Of a stretch of DNA of 64,000 bases, positions 35,006-46,944 are shown in pieces. The stretch comes from Ustilaginoidea virens (Eukaryota; Ascomycota; Sordariomycetes; Hypocreales; Clavicipitaceae), in NCBI RefSeq assembly GCF_000687475.1, contig NC_057319.1:2604001-2668000 (forward strand). Reading direction: 5' to 3'. The notes beneath the pieces were generated by a model, which was not told the DNA's origin, ran no database searches, and worked only from the letters and a program-made list of their open reading frames with translations. Each line of letters opens with the position of its first letter. The first letter of the stretch is position 1. The position numbers and the translations under genes are program-made.

Positions 35006-35540
35006 CAAGGAGCGGCTTATCACGATGCAGTGGAATTTGGACGGACTGCCTGAGCTCGCGGGGCGTTCACGGGGCAACCGGCACTTTTGGGTGTTCTTGT
35101 TCTATGGTTCCAGTATCATGTTGAACAAGCTGTGACATCCTTCTGTCTCGGGCTTGTGGGTTTTGTCAATGGTTCAGATTGTACGGCCAACCCATGTATT
35201 TGACTTCAACCGCGCGCGCCACCCCTGATTCCGGTGACAGGTCTCGGCTGTTCTCAATGTAAGACACCTCAAGATGGTCGCCAAGAGATCTATGACTACC
35301 AGGTAGGAAGGTACCTAGGAAATAAATGCCTGCTGTGCCTTGTCAGAGCTGGCGAGCGGCAGACTGTCGCAGGGACCAGCTCAACGTGCCAGGCTAGGTA
35401 CCGAGGTAAACTGTACGGGAAAGAAGTTTAGAAGACCGCAAGGAAGGCCAGTAACCAAGCACACTTTTTCGGGCATCTTATATATACCAATACCGGTTGG
35501 CAACTTTATAGCGACTAGTGGGGCGATGGTCCTTCTACTC
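35006..35540. other. Intergenic spacer
   Basis: 3' flank of the regulator gene and 5' flank of tRNA-Tyr. Nothing else is recognised. Confidence 0.6.
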
Positions 35541-35630
35541 CTCCGGGTGGTCTAGTTGGTTTATGGCGTCGGACTGTAATAGACTCACAGCTCAATCCGA
35601 ATGTCGCGTGTTCGATTCACGCCCTGGAGA
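35541..35630 (+). tRNA. tRNA-Tyr (anticodon GUA) with about 15-nt intron
   Basis: The acceptor stem CTCCGGG pairs with CCTGGAG (one G-U), followed by discriminator A. The anticodon stem TCGGA/TCCGA closes the loop CTGTAA, anticodon GTA; about 15 nt (TAGACTCACAGCTCA) is the intron after position 37. The T arm is GCGTG-TTCGATT-CACGC. Tyr tRNAs carry introns in most fungi. Confidence 0.92.
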
Positions 35631-36192
35631 TATTTTTGCCTCTTCGCTCACTGCGTGTTCCGGGCGGTTTTTCTTTTCCTCCTCTTCTGCTCCTTCCAGC
35701 CTGCATTTTTACTTGCGGATCAGTGAATGAATGAATGACTGGGCTCAGGATGCACGCTTTTCCGACGTACCGGGTAGCAAAGAGAGACTGACCCGATAAT
35801 GTCAAAAGTCTGTCGGCCTCGAGGACGCTTACTGCACACTGGTGGGCCCCACGACGGCATTTATGCACTCCAGAAAAGTACGAAAAAAAAAGGAAATGTC
35901 AAAAGGAACGATTTCAGCCGATGAGGTTAAGCAATGCGCGACGAGCTATGCCCTCACCAGAGCAAAAGGCAATTTATGCTAGGGCAATGGCACCTGCCGT
36001 GGGAATAGCACCGCCGTGCGGCTTTTCTTACTGAACAGGCTTCGGCCATGTCGCTGCACCTGGTGGACTGGAACAAGAACGAGTCGCCTCGTCCGTCGAC
36101 GTAGCAACTGTCATTGGCGCGGTATCACGCCAACGGCCATGGGGCATTCCAGGGCGCGGACGGAGGACTTCAACGGCGAGAAGTATTGGGCG
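35631..36192. other. Intergenic spacer
   Basis: Between tRNA-Tyr and the 3' end of the permease gene. No gene is supported. Confidence 0.6.
35633..35637 (+). terminator. Pol III terminator of tRNA-Tyr
   Basis: T5 two nucleotides past the mature 3' end. Confidence 0.65.
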
Positions 36193-37910
36193 CTAATAAA
36201 TATAAATAAACTCGTCATTCTCGCGGTCCGTGAGGTCGAGAAACGCCCTCTCACCGATCCTCGGCTGGCCCCCATATTCTGCCTCGCCAGCTGGGGCGGA
36301 ATCCTGCGCCGCGGTTTCCTCCCGAGCAACCCCGTCCATGGCATGATACGACGACTCCATGGACCGATCGATAATCTTGGCTGGCTTCCCGTTTCTCACC
36401 CGCTTCTTCTCCTGCAGCTTGTTGAGCACAATCAGGTTGGCCCATTGAAGGGAGACGACTATGGCGAAAGCCACAATGATGCCCAGGCAAGCGCGCAGGC
36501 CGGGCTTGTACACAGGGGCGTCCTTTTCGTTGAAGAGCAAGGGGCCGACGATGTTGCCGGCTGAGGTGGCGGCGTTGTAGATGCTCATGTTGGCGGATTT
36601 CTTGGTGGTGCCGGCGGTGTTGCCTATGATCCACATGACGATGAGGGGGATGCCGCCGTAGAGGAACGCGAGGAGGTAGTACCCGGCCAAGAGGGCTGCT
36701 CTGTCGGAGTCGCGGCGCGGGACGGCGTACAGGACTGCCAGGCCGGCCACGACGGGAAGGGAGAAGGCGACGAGAATGGCGCCCTTGAGGCGAGTCCTCT
36801 GGGCCAGGAAGCTTGACAGGAAGATGACGACGACTTGCAGCGCTCCAAAGGGAATGTTGAGCAAGCTGCTCAGGTACTTGTCGGAGACCAAGCCGTTGAT
36901 GATGAGGGGGCCAAAGGTGTTGGTGACGCTTGCGACAGCGTTGAGGAGAAAGGCCATGCCGATCCACAGGTAGGTCTTGGGCTCGAGGGCGGTTTCGAGC
37001 AGGTGACGGCACTTGAACTCGCGGCTGCCAGTTCCGGTCTGGTTGGCGCGAAGCCGCTCGATGGCTTGGGCCTTTTCATGCTCCGTCAGGAACCGAGCGG
37101 ACGGGATGTCATTGTCCAGTCTCCAGTATGCAAGGGGAGCAGAGACGATGGTCAAGAGGCCGACAAAGAGGAAGATGCTGCATTGCCACATCAGCGACGT
37201 GTTGGCGAGGGACGCGGTTTTCAAACCCACATTTGCCACTCGTGCAGGAGAGGCGAGTTGATGTGGCCCAGGCCGTACGAGAGAGCGGCAGCGACAATGG
37301 TTGCGGCTCCATTGGTTCCGTACCATGCGGCGATTCGAACGGGCTGCTCAGCTCTTCTGTACCACTGGCTGGTAATGACACTAAACAGCGGCAGGCAGCC
37401 GGCTTCGAAGAGTCCCAGGAAGAACCGAGCAGCCATCAAGCCACCAAAGCTGTGGCCTGCGGCCATGGCAGCCTGCGCAACGCCCCAGCCCAGGCAAAGC
37501 GACGGCATCAATATGCGATGCGGCACCGTGACAATCAGGACAGACGAGAAGGGCTGCCATGCCAGCTGGGCGACGGGCGCGATGGAGCCGATAAGCGAGA
37601 ACTGATTGCCGGTCAGATGGGCATCCGTCTTCAAGCCGTAGGTGGCGCCGTATCCGAGGACTGACTTGTCGAGGATCTGCAGGAAGTACACCCAGACCAA
37701 GACGACGAGGATGACGCGATCCGTCTTGCGGCAGATGCGACGACTATCTTGCTCTGTGAGCTCGACCTCCCCGTTGCCGATGCGGGCTAGCGCCCGATCC
37801 ACATGCCTGAGCCGGGCGGGCGGCACGCCGTCTTTAGCTGCGGGGCTGATGCTCCGTGGACGTGGACCGCTGTCGGGGGCAGACTGGGCTTCGGGATCCC
37901 CTTGCGCCAT
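36193..37910 (-). CDS. MFS transporter, allantoate permease/anion-cation symporter type
   Basis: Major facilitator of the fungal Dal5-like family, which imports organic anions such as allantoate, nicotinate, biotin precursors or pantothenate. Exons on the minus strand 37910-37231 and 37177-36193 join across AT|C; 554 residues. About 12 hydrophobic spans follow a hydrophilic N-terminus of roughly 60 residues. Family features are WVYFLQILDKSVLGYG in TM1, SQWYRRAEQPVRIAAWYG in the loop after TM4, and the central loop RFLTEHEKAQAIERLRANQ. The C-terminal tail is hydrophilic and charged. The start at 37910 was chosen over an in-frame upstream ATG because MAQGDPEAQ precedes the conserved part at a typical distance. 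A transposon copy begins 268 bp upstream of this start. Confidence 0.9.
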
Positions 37911-38168
37911 GGTCCTTTGCGAATATCCGCCTCTCGTATCTGGTGCGAGCACGAGAGAGAGGGGGGGACGAGGAGGCGGGCGATGAGAAGGCTGCGGTGG
38001 GACTGCCGCTTCATATCGGGGCCAAATTGGGGGAAATATCGCGCTTCTTGTATCCGTCACTCCCGGAGCAGCTTGGTTGGGGATTCCTACCCTTGCGCAA
38101 GGACTCTGCGCCCCTGGTCGATGCCGCCATTTGCCTCACCGAGAGACCAACAGGCTCGGTCGGCATAT

Positions 38169-38177
38169 GTAGTGTTG
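38169..38177. repeat. Target-site duplication, left of transposon copy A
   Basis: gtagtgttg, repeated exactly at 38956-38964. Confidence 0.85.
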
Positions 38178-38955
38178 GAGACTACATATCAACCGACCTA
38201 TGCCCCCCCCTAGTCATTCGACCCCCCCATAATAACTTAACAGACCTGACCAATGCTCTTTCCTAATATAGAGATACGCTAATAAATAGTAGTAGATCCC
38301 TTAATCTATAGTAGCCACTAGACTATAAGTATCTTTATATATATTTTTCTATAGTGAGTGACTTCCCTTATATTTTTACTAGGTATCCCTACCTAAGAAC
38401 CTAATATTAAAAGTAGATAAAGTACCTTTATATAGACTTTTATATTGAAAGTGACTTCCTTTCTTTTATTAGGTAGGTACCTAGGTCTTTAGGTACTATA
38501 CGTAGAAAAAGTACCTTTATATATATTTTTCTATATAAAGTGACTTCTTATATTTCTATGAAGTACCTAGGTACCTAGTATCTAGGTACTAGGGATAGAA
38601 AAAGAGGTACCTTTATATATATATTTCTATAGAAAGTGACTTCTTTTAATATTCTTACTAGGTACCCTTACGTAAGAACCTAATAAAACAGCAGAGAAAG
38701 TACTTCTCCCTATATTTTTCTAAAGAAAGCGACTTCTTTAATTTCTTTTACTAGGTACCCCTACCTAAGAACCTAGTAAAATATCAGAGAAAGTACTTCT
38801 CTATATAGCTTTCTATATAAAGTGACCTGACCCACTATTCCCTAATAAACCAATTATATTAAGAGTATAGCCCACAGCAATGGTCAGGTCAGTTAAGTTA
38901 TTATGGGGGGGTCGGATGACAAGGGGGGAACACAGGTCGGTTGACCTGTACCCTC
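38178..38955. mobile_element. MITE-like DNA transposon, copy A (778 bp)
   Basis: Non-autonomous element with imperfect terminal inverted repeats of about 80 bp. The left end starts gagactacatatcaaccgac; the right end, read on the minus strand, starts gagggtacaggtcaaccgac. Both ends share a G-rich block and gttaagttattatg. The interior is AT-rich and built of several copies of a unit of about 110 bp with taggtacc and agtgacttc motifs. No open frame is present. The 9-bp target duplication points towards Mutator-like transposases, which make 8-11 bp duplications; this is an inference. A second copy lies at 52587-53179. Confidence 0.9.
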
Positions 38956-38964
38956 GTAGTGTTG
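38956..38964. repeat. Target-site duplication, right of transposon copy A
   Basis: gtagtgttg, identical to 38169-38177. Confidence 0.85.
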
Positions 38965-41900
38965 TGCAATCGGCATGTTGCAAGAGTCGCAGCGAGTGCA
39001 AGGTAGTACCGTACTGCCAGAGCACGGCTACCTACCTTGGAGGCAGGCAGCAGAAGTGGCAGTGCAGGGGAAAGCCGATGGCTTTGCTGCGAGAAGGTGG
39101 GCATGGGAACGGGTGCTTCAAGGCGAAGTCGACTCGCGCCATCTAGGGGATTCTTCTGTTCGGCTCCGTTTTTCCCGGCTGACTTGCTGCGGAATGGTGC
39201 CAGGCCCAAGGGGACGTTGAGCGTGAAGACGGGGCGGGCGTCTCGGGAAGGATTTTGGCTGTATCCTGGATGGATCTGGATGGAGCGTCGACCACTGACT
39301 GGACCAGGGGATCACGGGCCACAGCCAAATTGACTTTTTGGTGGCTTCGTATGGCTTCATGGATGGGTGGATGGATGGGTGGATGGATGGAGGGGAGCTG
39401 GGTCTGGAGCTGGCTGGGGCAACCCCGCCCAGTGCAAGCATGCCGGGTAAATTGCAAGGTACCTGCCGAGCACCGAGCACGGGGTAGCGGAGCAGGTCAG
39501 GCTGGCGCTTTCTTCGCACTGTGCCGCTTATGGTATGGGATGCATCATCGATGAGTCACCTGGTCTTTATGCACTTGTGCACGGCGCACAACTCGACCAG
39601 CCCAAAGCCGGCAATTGAAATCCCCACGCTTGGCGCAGCCCCACCCGTGTGCACGCATGTGCACGCACTTGCCGGACACCTGAGAGACTTCCATCCATCA
39701 TGCAGCTCTCGAGGCGGACGAAGCGGCCGTTTCACCTGGATCCAGAGTAGCAAGGCCCCCTGACTGCTCAACAGAGAGTAAACAACGAAACAACCAAGAG
39801 GGCGAGCACAATTGCCGCGTCGGCAAGCCAAAGACGGTAGAAATGCGTTTCAAATGCCCATCTTCAAGAAAGCTTGGACTGTCGCATCACGCATCAGTGA
39901 CCCTGGGAGAGCGGCAGGACGGACGACGCATGCAAGCCGACGTACAGTTTTCTTGACAAGGCCGTTGAGAATTGCGGAGAGAAAGGGGGCCTTGTCTGCC
40001 AAATAGGGCAATCATCGATGATGACGTGGTGGGGAATGGCATTATCATGCCGGGATTTGGAAAGATGCGTCGTTTTGGCCAAAACTATTTTGGCACGAAC
40101 TTGGTTATTGCAAGATCGACTTGTCTTTCTAAACAGAGTAAGAAGCTCTTGGTCCCGCTTCGGACCAATAGCTATTAGTGCCAGAGCTTCGATTCTGTGT
40201 CTAAAGACCGCGTGCGTTCTTTTAGAAGTATATAACTTTATGGTGCTCTTCATATCTGCTGGCGGAATAAAGAGGGGATTGGCGGACAATAGTTGATATT
40301 TTTACTTTATTCTAATGCCCTGTGTTTAGCGTGCGCAAGCAAAGTAGATCCTATTTACAACCTAAAGGCTCGTATCAACGTGCAAGATATAAAAGTCGAA
40401 GCCGAGATTGCCAGGGATTTTGGAGGAATACTGGCAAGTTGCAACGGTGCCCACCTGGTTACCCTGGCGTGTATGTTTCAGTTGAGCCTACTCCGCACGG
40501 AGACATACAGTATCAAACTATATACTCCGCGCTCCGCACTTGACCTCGCATCTCATAGCAGCTTTGCAGGAGTGTTGGCGTCTCGCCCGCAGGGTGATTG
40601 TGATTGTCTAGCAACGATATATTGACCGAGGGCCGGGGGCCGGGACAATCCACGTACGGATAATGCAAACTTGGAAGAACATTGGCAATCTAGTGCTAAT
40701 GCCCCAATTGATTCCGTGTCAAGCGGCTTGAACGGGAAATGGCCCGCCGACTGAATCCCATCGATCATGTACTTGCATCGTCAAGTGTCGGGTCTACTAC
40801 CAAGCCAACGATTCCAAGGCTCGTCATGTCATCCCATAAAATACATGATGCGCATTGCTACACAGGTCATTCAAGTAGACACATGGTTGAAAAGCATTTG
40901 CAACGTCCCTCCCCCCCCCAATTCTCACCGCAAGTGAGGTTAGCACGGCGCTCGTCTCCTGGCTGCGGGGAAATCTCACACCACGTCCTTTGCTGGTTGC
41001 ATCGGTAGGGTCTCGCAGAAACGGGAAGCTGCACTTGGTCGGCATGGCATTGCTGGCAGGATTGGGCGGACAAAACATGCGGAAGATGGAGATTGCGGGT
41101 TGGCGAATCACAGGCAACGCAGAGAAGGAAGCCCAGCGACACCCCGTCCCCATTGATAAGAGCCATGTGTGAGGCCTGGACTGATGGCCAAGTAGAGCGA
41201 GGACGGGGAATTGAAGGCGAGTCGAGAGTCGAGAGTAGTTGCAGCTTCAACCCTCACATCGCGGCAACGCCGTTCCGTCCCGCGAGCCGGAACGGAAGGT
41301 CGGAGGTGCTGACGTTCAAGTTGAATCTTATCCACGCCGCTTGACCGATGGGCGATAAGCTCGGCTTCTGCAAGGGTCGGCCTTGACGAGCTTGCACGGC
41401 CCGATTCTGTCGTCATGTCGAGAAGGTCCCATTTCGACCCAACAGCCACATTCCTAACTTGGCTTGGGGGCCGGGGCCCGGCTTTGGTGGGTAGGTTATC
41501 TATCACATGCGCGGCTTTCCCTTTCAATAGCCAAACCTTTTGACGACTCCGTCCGCACAGGTAAGGGCAGCGACTGTTGCATCCGAGTTCCCCAGTGAAA
41601 TCCCCAATCACTCTCCGCGACTTGCTGCACCCTCGCTCCCGACCGAGGTCGCCGATCCGCAAACGCCATCTCAAGTTTCTGCCCGAGGCCCATTGCAAGA
41701 TATCCGCAGCCACACGTTGCCTGACGAGCAAGCGGTGACAAGTCATCAGCTCAGACGGGTCCGGGCGAGTTCATGCGCGCCATCTCAAGGGCCGATTAAG
41801 CTTTGCAGGCTAGGCAAGGGCGCCAGCCACAGTCCCTTCGTTCGGGGATGGCTCCAGCAAAGTAACCCGCCATCTCCGTGCGCCAGATCCAGGGGAAAAC

Positions 41901-43079
41901 TGCAGGACAACCACGCTCGCCTTGATCCGAGTGATTGTGGACTGGTACGGTGAGCGGCGCAAAAAGTCGTGATTGCGATCCTGCGTTTTCCCCAATGGGG
42001 CTCAGACGAGTTCCAGACTTGGCTGATCCTCCCAAACCTAGGCCCGACTTTCCAGAAAAAGAGTAGCTGCCCTTGTTTTCTGTCACACTTCTTGGTTGAG
42101 AAAGGTCCCAGAGCAGGCAATCGCAACGCCTTAGTATACTTATACACGGCGGCAGATTCGTCCATCATTGCAAAGGCATGCATTTCAGAGGCTGCTCTTG
42201 CTGTTGTCATCATGATCCTTGGCTCTCTCGGGAAGACTTAACATGAGAGGCGAGGTGGTCGTATACGTCATCACCTGGTCATGAACTTTCGGACAGGTCG
42301 TTGCAACTTCCAACGAAGCTATGAGCTTAGCGGCGAACCGACTTGCTTGCCCTTTGGGCTACACCAGCCTTGCCAAAATGGGGTCTGGTTATCCATAGTA
42401 GTCGCCGTGTCCGATTTCGAAAACCTTGCAATCCTGTGGGTTGTCGGACCTGCCAAATGAGAGATGCCTTCAGTCACGCTTCTAGCTTTTATTCAACCAT
42501 GCACACCGTGCAAAAGTCCCCTAAGAAAATGACCGAGACTCCGTGATGAAACGGCAGGGTATCGGATGGCATGCCACACGATACATGTCATCTTGGTCTT
42601 GCAGAATTTCCACCGTTTCACCAAAGAGGTGCTAATCCGTGGCGCATCTGCCACCAGCGCGGTCGTTGTAGCCGCGGATAGGCCATGTTATAGCCAGAAC
42701 CCGCGGCTTGGCCGGCCGTCTCGCGCTGATATGGGCAGGCCGTGCGTGTGGACCTTGACCAAGGGGTTTCCGGAGCTAGTTGATGATAGGTGAACGAACG
42801 GCTTGGCTATTGTTGGATTTCCTGCTCCATTCCATTGCACTCGGAAGGTCTGGAGGTTCCTTCTTGGCCAGAGTCGATGGCAAACCCTATAAGACATGGC
42901 ATGTCCCAGCAAGAAAGTCGTTCATGAAATGGCATATATAGTCACCATCGCTCGTTCTGTGTCTCTGCATACTATTTCAAATAAAGCATACGCACGGCGG
43001 AAAGATTCATGACCACTCTTTTATACTGAAAAAAGCGTCTGTGCAAGATCGCCGTCAACTTTACAGCACCGGTTTGAAT
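38965..43079. other. Long intergenic region, no supported gene
   Basis: Region of 4.1 kb. Open frames up to 212 codons occur on both strands near 41.1-41.9 kb, but they overlap each other, lack domains, and show neither coding periodicity I can see nor splice logic. A GGAT-type microsatellite lies at about 39355-39393. Confidence 0.55.
42935..42940 (+). promoter_or_regulatory. Candidate TATA box of the GH64 gene
   Basis: tatata within ggcatatatagtc, about 145 nt before the start codon. Confidence 0.45.
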
Positions 43080-44432
43080 ATGCGTTGTACCCTTTCAGCA
43101 TTGACAGCGTTGCTGGGAGCAGTTGCTGCTGCTCCGTCGTCACTCCTTCCCAGAGCTAGGAATAACGGCTTCACGATCGCCCGGGCTGGTGGAGTTGATA
43201 AGATCATCATCACCGAGGATAATACTCTCAACGGCACCTATCATGATTCCAAGTCAAAGAGCGTCAGTGTATCCGCGTCCTATTCAGCGACGCATATGCC
43301 ATTTCAATTTGTCAACAATTTCGGCGGTGGACAGGTCAAGGCTTATGTCACGGGCTTGGACTCCGACGACAAAGTTGTCTTCATCAAATCTGACGGCAGT
43401 CTGTATTATCCCAGCTCTGGGGGATCCGAGGTGCCCGTCGAGATCAGCAACCATGATATTGCAATCAATCTTCCCGGCCGTGATAGGCGATTCAGTCTTC
43501 ATTTGCCCATTCCGATGCACTCTGGCCGAGTTTACTTTTCCGAAGGAGAATTGAAGTTCTTCATGGTCAAGGTTCCCGGTGGAGATGGCTTAGTTCAGCC
43601 CTCAGTCACCAACACGGCGGATCCGAGTTCCGAGACGAACTGGGGATTCATCGAGTTCACTTACAACGCCGACGGTTCCATCTTCTCCAACATCAGCTAC
43701 GTTGACTTTGTGGGCATTATTCTGAGCATGTCTCTGTCCGTCAAGGATGGCGCCGGCACACAGGAGACAAAAGGTCTGGATGGTGGTGCCGTGTCGGCTC
43801 TCTGCAATGGATTGATTTCTCAATCCGAGAACGACGGTCGCAACTGGGGAGCCTTGTGCGTTGCCAACGGAGCTGGCGAGCCTATCCGAGTTTTGTCGCC
43901 CAATGTCTATCGTATCGTCAAACCGGGCGATTTCGAGGACTACTGGCAAGCATATGTCGACGAGGTCTGGCACTATTACACGGACAAGGCACTCACCATC
44001 GACACCCAGGGACCTGCGGGCAACGTCAAGTGCCGCGTGAGTGGTGGCACCATGTCTTGCGACGGAGACAATCGACCCTACAGCAAGCCAGCAGCCGCCG
44101 ACATTTGGGGCTGCGATAGCGGCACGTTTGCAAAGCAAAATGGAGATAACGGTGTCCACCTTGCCGTCATCCCGCGACTCTGTGCGGCCTTTGTTCGTTC
44201 AACACTGCTGATTGATCAAGGCAATGTCCAGCCGAGACTTGCCGCCAAGAAGTACTACAAGGTCAACCCTACGAACCACTACAGTCGGCTGGTTCACGGA
44301 AGAGAGATTGATGGAAGAGGGTACGCATTCGCCTATGACGATGTCAACGCTGACGGCGAGAATGCGTCGGGAACACTTTCTTCTGGGCGCCCCAACACCC
44401 TGACCGTGTATTTTGGTGGATCACCAAGCTAA
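43080..44432 (+). CDS. Secreted GH64 beta-1,3-glucanase
   Basis: Glycoside hydrolase family 64 (thaumatin-like/beta-1,3-glucanase fold); cleaves beta-1,3-glucan outside the cell, for wall remodelling, competitor walls or nutrition. Single exon, 450 residues. Signal peptide MRCTLSALTALLGAVAAA is followed by a short propeptide ending SSLLPRA. Family landmarks: FVNNFGGGQVKAYVTGLD near the N-terminus, NWGFIEFTYNADG, NISYVDFVGIILSMSL, VLSPNVYRIV, IPRLCAAFVRSTLL and the C-terminal GYAFAYDDVNADGENASG. Length is normal. No carbohydrate-binding module or GPI signal was seen. The start was chosen for the signal peptide; the upstream frame is open only through a non-ATG codon. Confidence 0.92.
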   Translation: MRCTLSALTALLGAVAAAPSSLLPRARNNGFTIARAGGVDKIIITEDNTLNGTYHDSKSKSVSVSASYSATHMPFQFVNNFGGGQVKAYVTGLDSDDKVVFIKSDGSLYYPSSGGSEVPVEISNHDIAINLPGRDRRFSLHLPIPMHSGRVYFSEGELKFFMVKVPGGDGLVQPSVTNTADPSSETNWGFIEFTYNADGSIFSNISYVDFVGIILSMSLSVKDGAGTQETKGLDGGAVSALCNGLISQSENDGRNWGALCVANGAGEPIRVLSPNVYRIVKPGDFEDYWQAYVDEVWHYYTDKALTIDTQGPAGNVKCRVSGGTMSCDGDNRPYSKPAAADIWGCDSGTFAKQNGDNGVHLAVIPRLCAAFVRSTLLIDQGNVQPRLAAKKYYKVNPTNHYSRLVHGREIDGRGYAFAYDDVNADGENASGTLSSGRPNTLTVYFGGSPS

Positions 44433-46944
44433 TTCTGCGCCCGAGGTAATAAGACAGGCGAGCAGAGTTTTTAGCTCACCGACGCATGATCTGTTTGGGC
44501 CGCCATTGTTCTTTTCAAGTATTTGTGTATCCAGATGGTGCAGAAGTTGGGGGTTTTATGTGGTTCGTGTTAAGCTCAGTACTGTACATAACGTTGTAAA
44601 TATTCGCACGCTCCTTAGAAGAACATTTGAGCAGCATTGAGCGCAGATGCAGGTGCGAAGCATGTTTTTCGCGACTGCTTCAGGGGTTACGCTGCATGCG
44701 AAAAGATGTCGTCTTTAAGAGCCAGTAAAGGCGGCGGCGGCGGGTGTGGAGAAGTTGAGCTTTTTCCCCGAATGAAGAGCTCCTTGTGCAAGTTGACGGT
44801 GACGCCGGTGACTGTGCAGGCTTGACGGACGTTGTGTCAAGATTGGGTGAAAGTTCAGCATTGTTGGCATGACGGGAGTTCTGCCTGGCAGGCAGTCGTT
44901 GAAGACGGTCTGTTCCGTTTGCATGAAAATGCTTCGCTTCAGATACGGAGTACTCCGCAGTTGCTTCTCCTTCCGCAATTGCCATAGTACGGAGTACATT
45001 CGCCCCTGACATGACATGATGAAGTGTGGGCAAATAGGTCAGGTGACTAGTGACTCGGGTCGATCCTTCCCTCTCAGGGAAACGGAACCTCCTGTGGGAG
45101 CTGAACAGTCAAGCTGCACTACGGAGTACTCCCACTACTCCCAGGCCGTCACCGCTTTACGAGGCTCGGTGACTTGTCTGCGTCGGACTCGGCTTTATGC
45201 CTGCATTGAATACGAGTCTGGCATGAATGAGTCATGACTGAATCATTCACACGCCGCGCATCGCATTTCTCGCCCGAGGGTTCATCACCCAAAGCATCGT
45301 AAACTGGCTCACCATATGTGGCATATGGGATATGGGCAGCCAAGTTAGGGCGAGAAGAGGCGTCACCAGCTGTCCCCTCGCAATCAAGTAAGTTGACATT
45401 GATTACCAGCTCTTGGATCACACATAGACTACCAGACCCGAGGGGCGAACTATAAAGCGCCTACCTTAGGTACCTACCTCCTAACCTACCTTAGGAGGTA
45501 CGAAGAGTAGTGGTGTCCACGGCCTACCAGACCTGTACTTGGGAGGTACATGGTGGGCACGGGCATCCAGCCACTGCTACCCACTCCGTGAGTTACTAAT
45601 AGTTGCAATTGAGACAACCCAGCTACCTACCTAGGTATTTATAATTACGAGAAGTTGGCGCACGTATAGGCTGAGGGCGGGCTGGCGCAGCCTACCGGCA
45701 ACTACCAGGTAGCAATTCACGCAGGTGGACGCGCGGCGCGGCGCATCCCAGCCAAGTTCAACGCCGTCAGTTCTGATGTGGAGCCGCCTCCACTGGCCAG
45801 AAACTGCCGGTGGCCATTTCTCAATAACAGGTCTGGTACGGTCTGGTACCTACCAGGTCCCTGCCAGGTGCCTATTCGGGCCTGACACGCGTTGCTTGGA
45901 GGCCCATTGGGTGGCGCGTCTTGGCTGACTGGGGCCGACAGGTAATTCATTACCAGGTACGGAGTACCTAGGTATGTATGTATTACCTGGAAGCGCAGTT
46001 GAGCCGACAGGTAATTCATTACCAGGTACGGAGTACCTAGGTATGTATTACCTTGAAGCGCAGTTGAGCCGGCAGGCGCTCTAGACGGGTCCTGGCCCTA
46101 GGCTCCTAGCCACTGATTGCGAACAGCCTGGCCATTTCCCCAACCGACGGAGCACCAGACGCTTTCAACGGCCAATGGTCTGCACTGTACCAGCACACAT
46201 GTAGTAAAGTCACAGGCGCCAAGGGATTGGTTGAACTTGGCATCAAATGCAAGCTTGAGGTTGCAATCTATCTGGTTGTGTTGCAGGGGCCGAGGCCTGT
46301 CCCACAACGTTCCTGGCTCCTAGACCCTATGTGGCTTGAATCCAACACTGACGAGAAGGATGCAAGGACAAGCTTCCATGTCCAGAGGCAGAGAGATCCG
46401 GTGCCGTTTCTGCGTTTCTGCGTTTCTGCGTTTCAACTCCACAAAAAACTCCAAGGAACCGGCAAAGGCATTGGACGTACTTGGTACCGGCCCAGGCTCC
46501 TTGTTTCGTCTTTCTGCACGGCGATCCAACCATACTTCCTCTTCTACCGGGTGCATCCTTCCCAGCCGATTTTATTAGACTGTCAACTCTCTTTATCCAG
46601 GCCCCTTGCATCCACCCCTTTGTTTAGCACTCTACTTTGTACTGCGTTTTTTTTTTCCCCTCTCCTTTTTTTTTCTTTTTCTTTTTTTGCCATTGTACGT
46701 AGGCTCTTTCGACATATCCCGCTCGTCCCAATCACCGACGCGGCAGAGGCTCGTTTCTTCACTCTGTCGAGCGACACGATTCATCTCGAGGCAATCGCTC
46801 CTTCCCTAAACCGCTTGACGTGACGTGGTTCATGTATCCGAACCGCTCGCCCCGTCCAGCCTGAGCTCTTCCTCTTTGGCGCCCCCCAAACACACGAGAC
46901 AAAAGTAGGAACTGCATAGCGGAAAGCGTGCCGGCCAAGCAATC
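44433..46944. other. Intergenic region with repeats
   Basis: Region of 2.5 kb with a cluster of TACGGAGTA motifs (44944, 44988, 45120, 45958, 46027), many acctaggtacc-like words and a 69-bp tandem duplication. No gene was found. Confidence 0.55.
45934..46067. repeat. Tandem duplication, 69 and 65 bp
   Basis: Two copies begin gccgacaggtaattcatt. The second lacks one gtat unit and has a single base change. Each contains one TACGGAGTA motif. Confidence 0.9.

Noticed and set aside
41108..41953. Overlapping frames of 137-212 codons on both strands
   Set aside because: They overlap on opposite strands, lack recognisable motifs, and their composition resembles the surrounding intergenic DNA.
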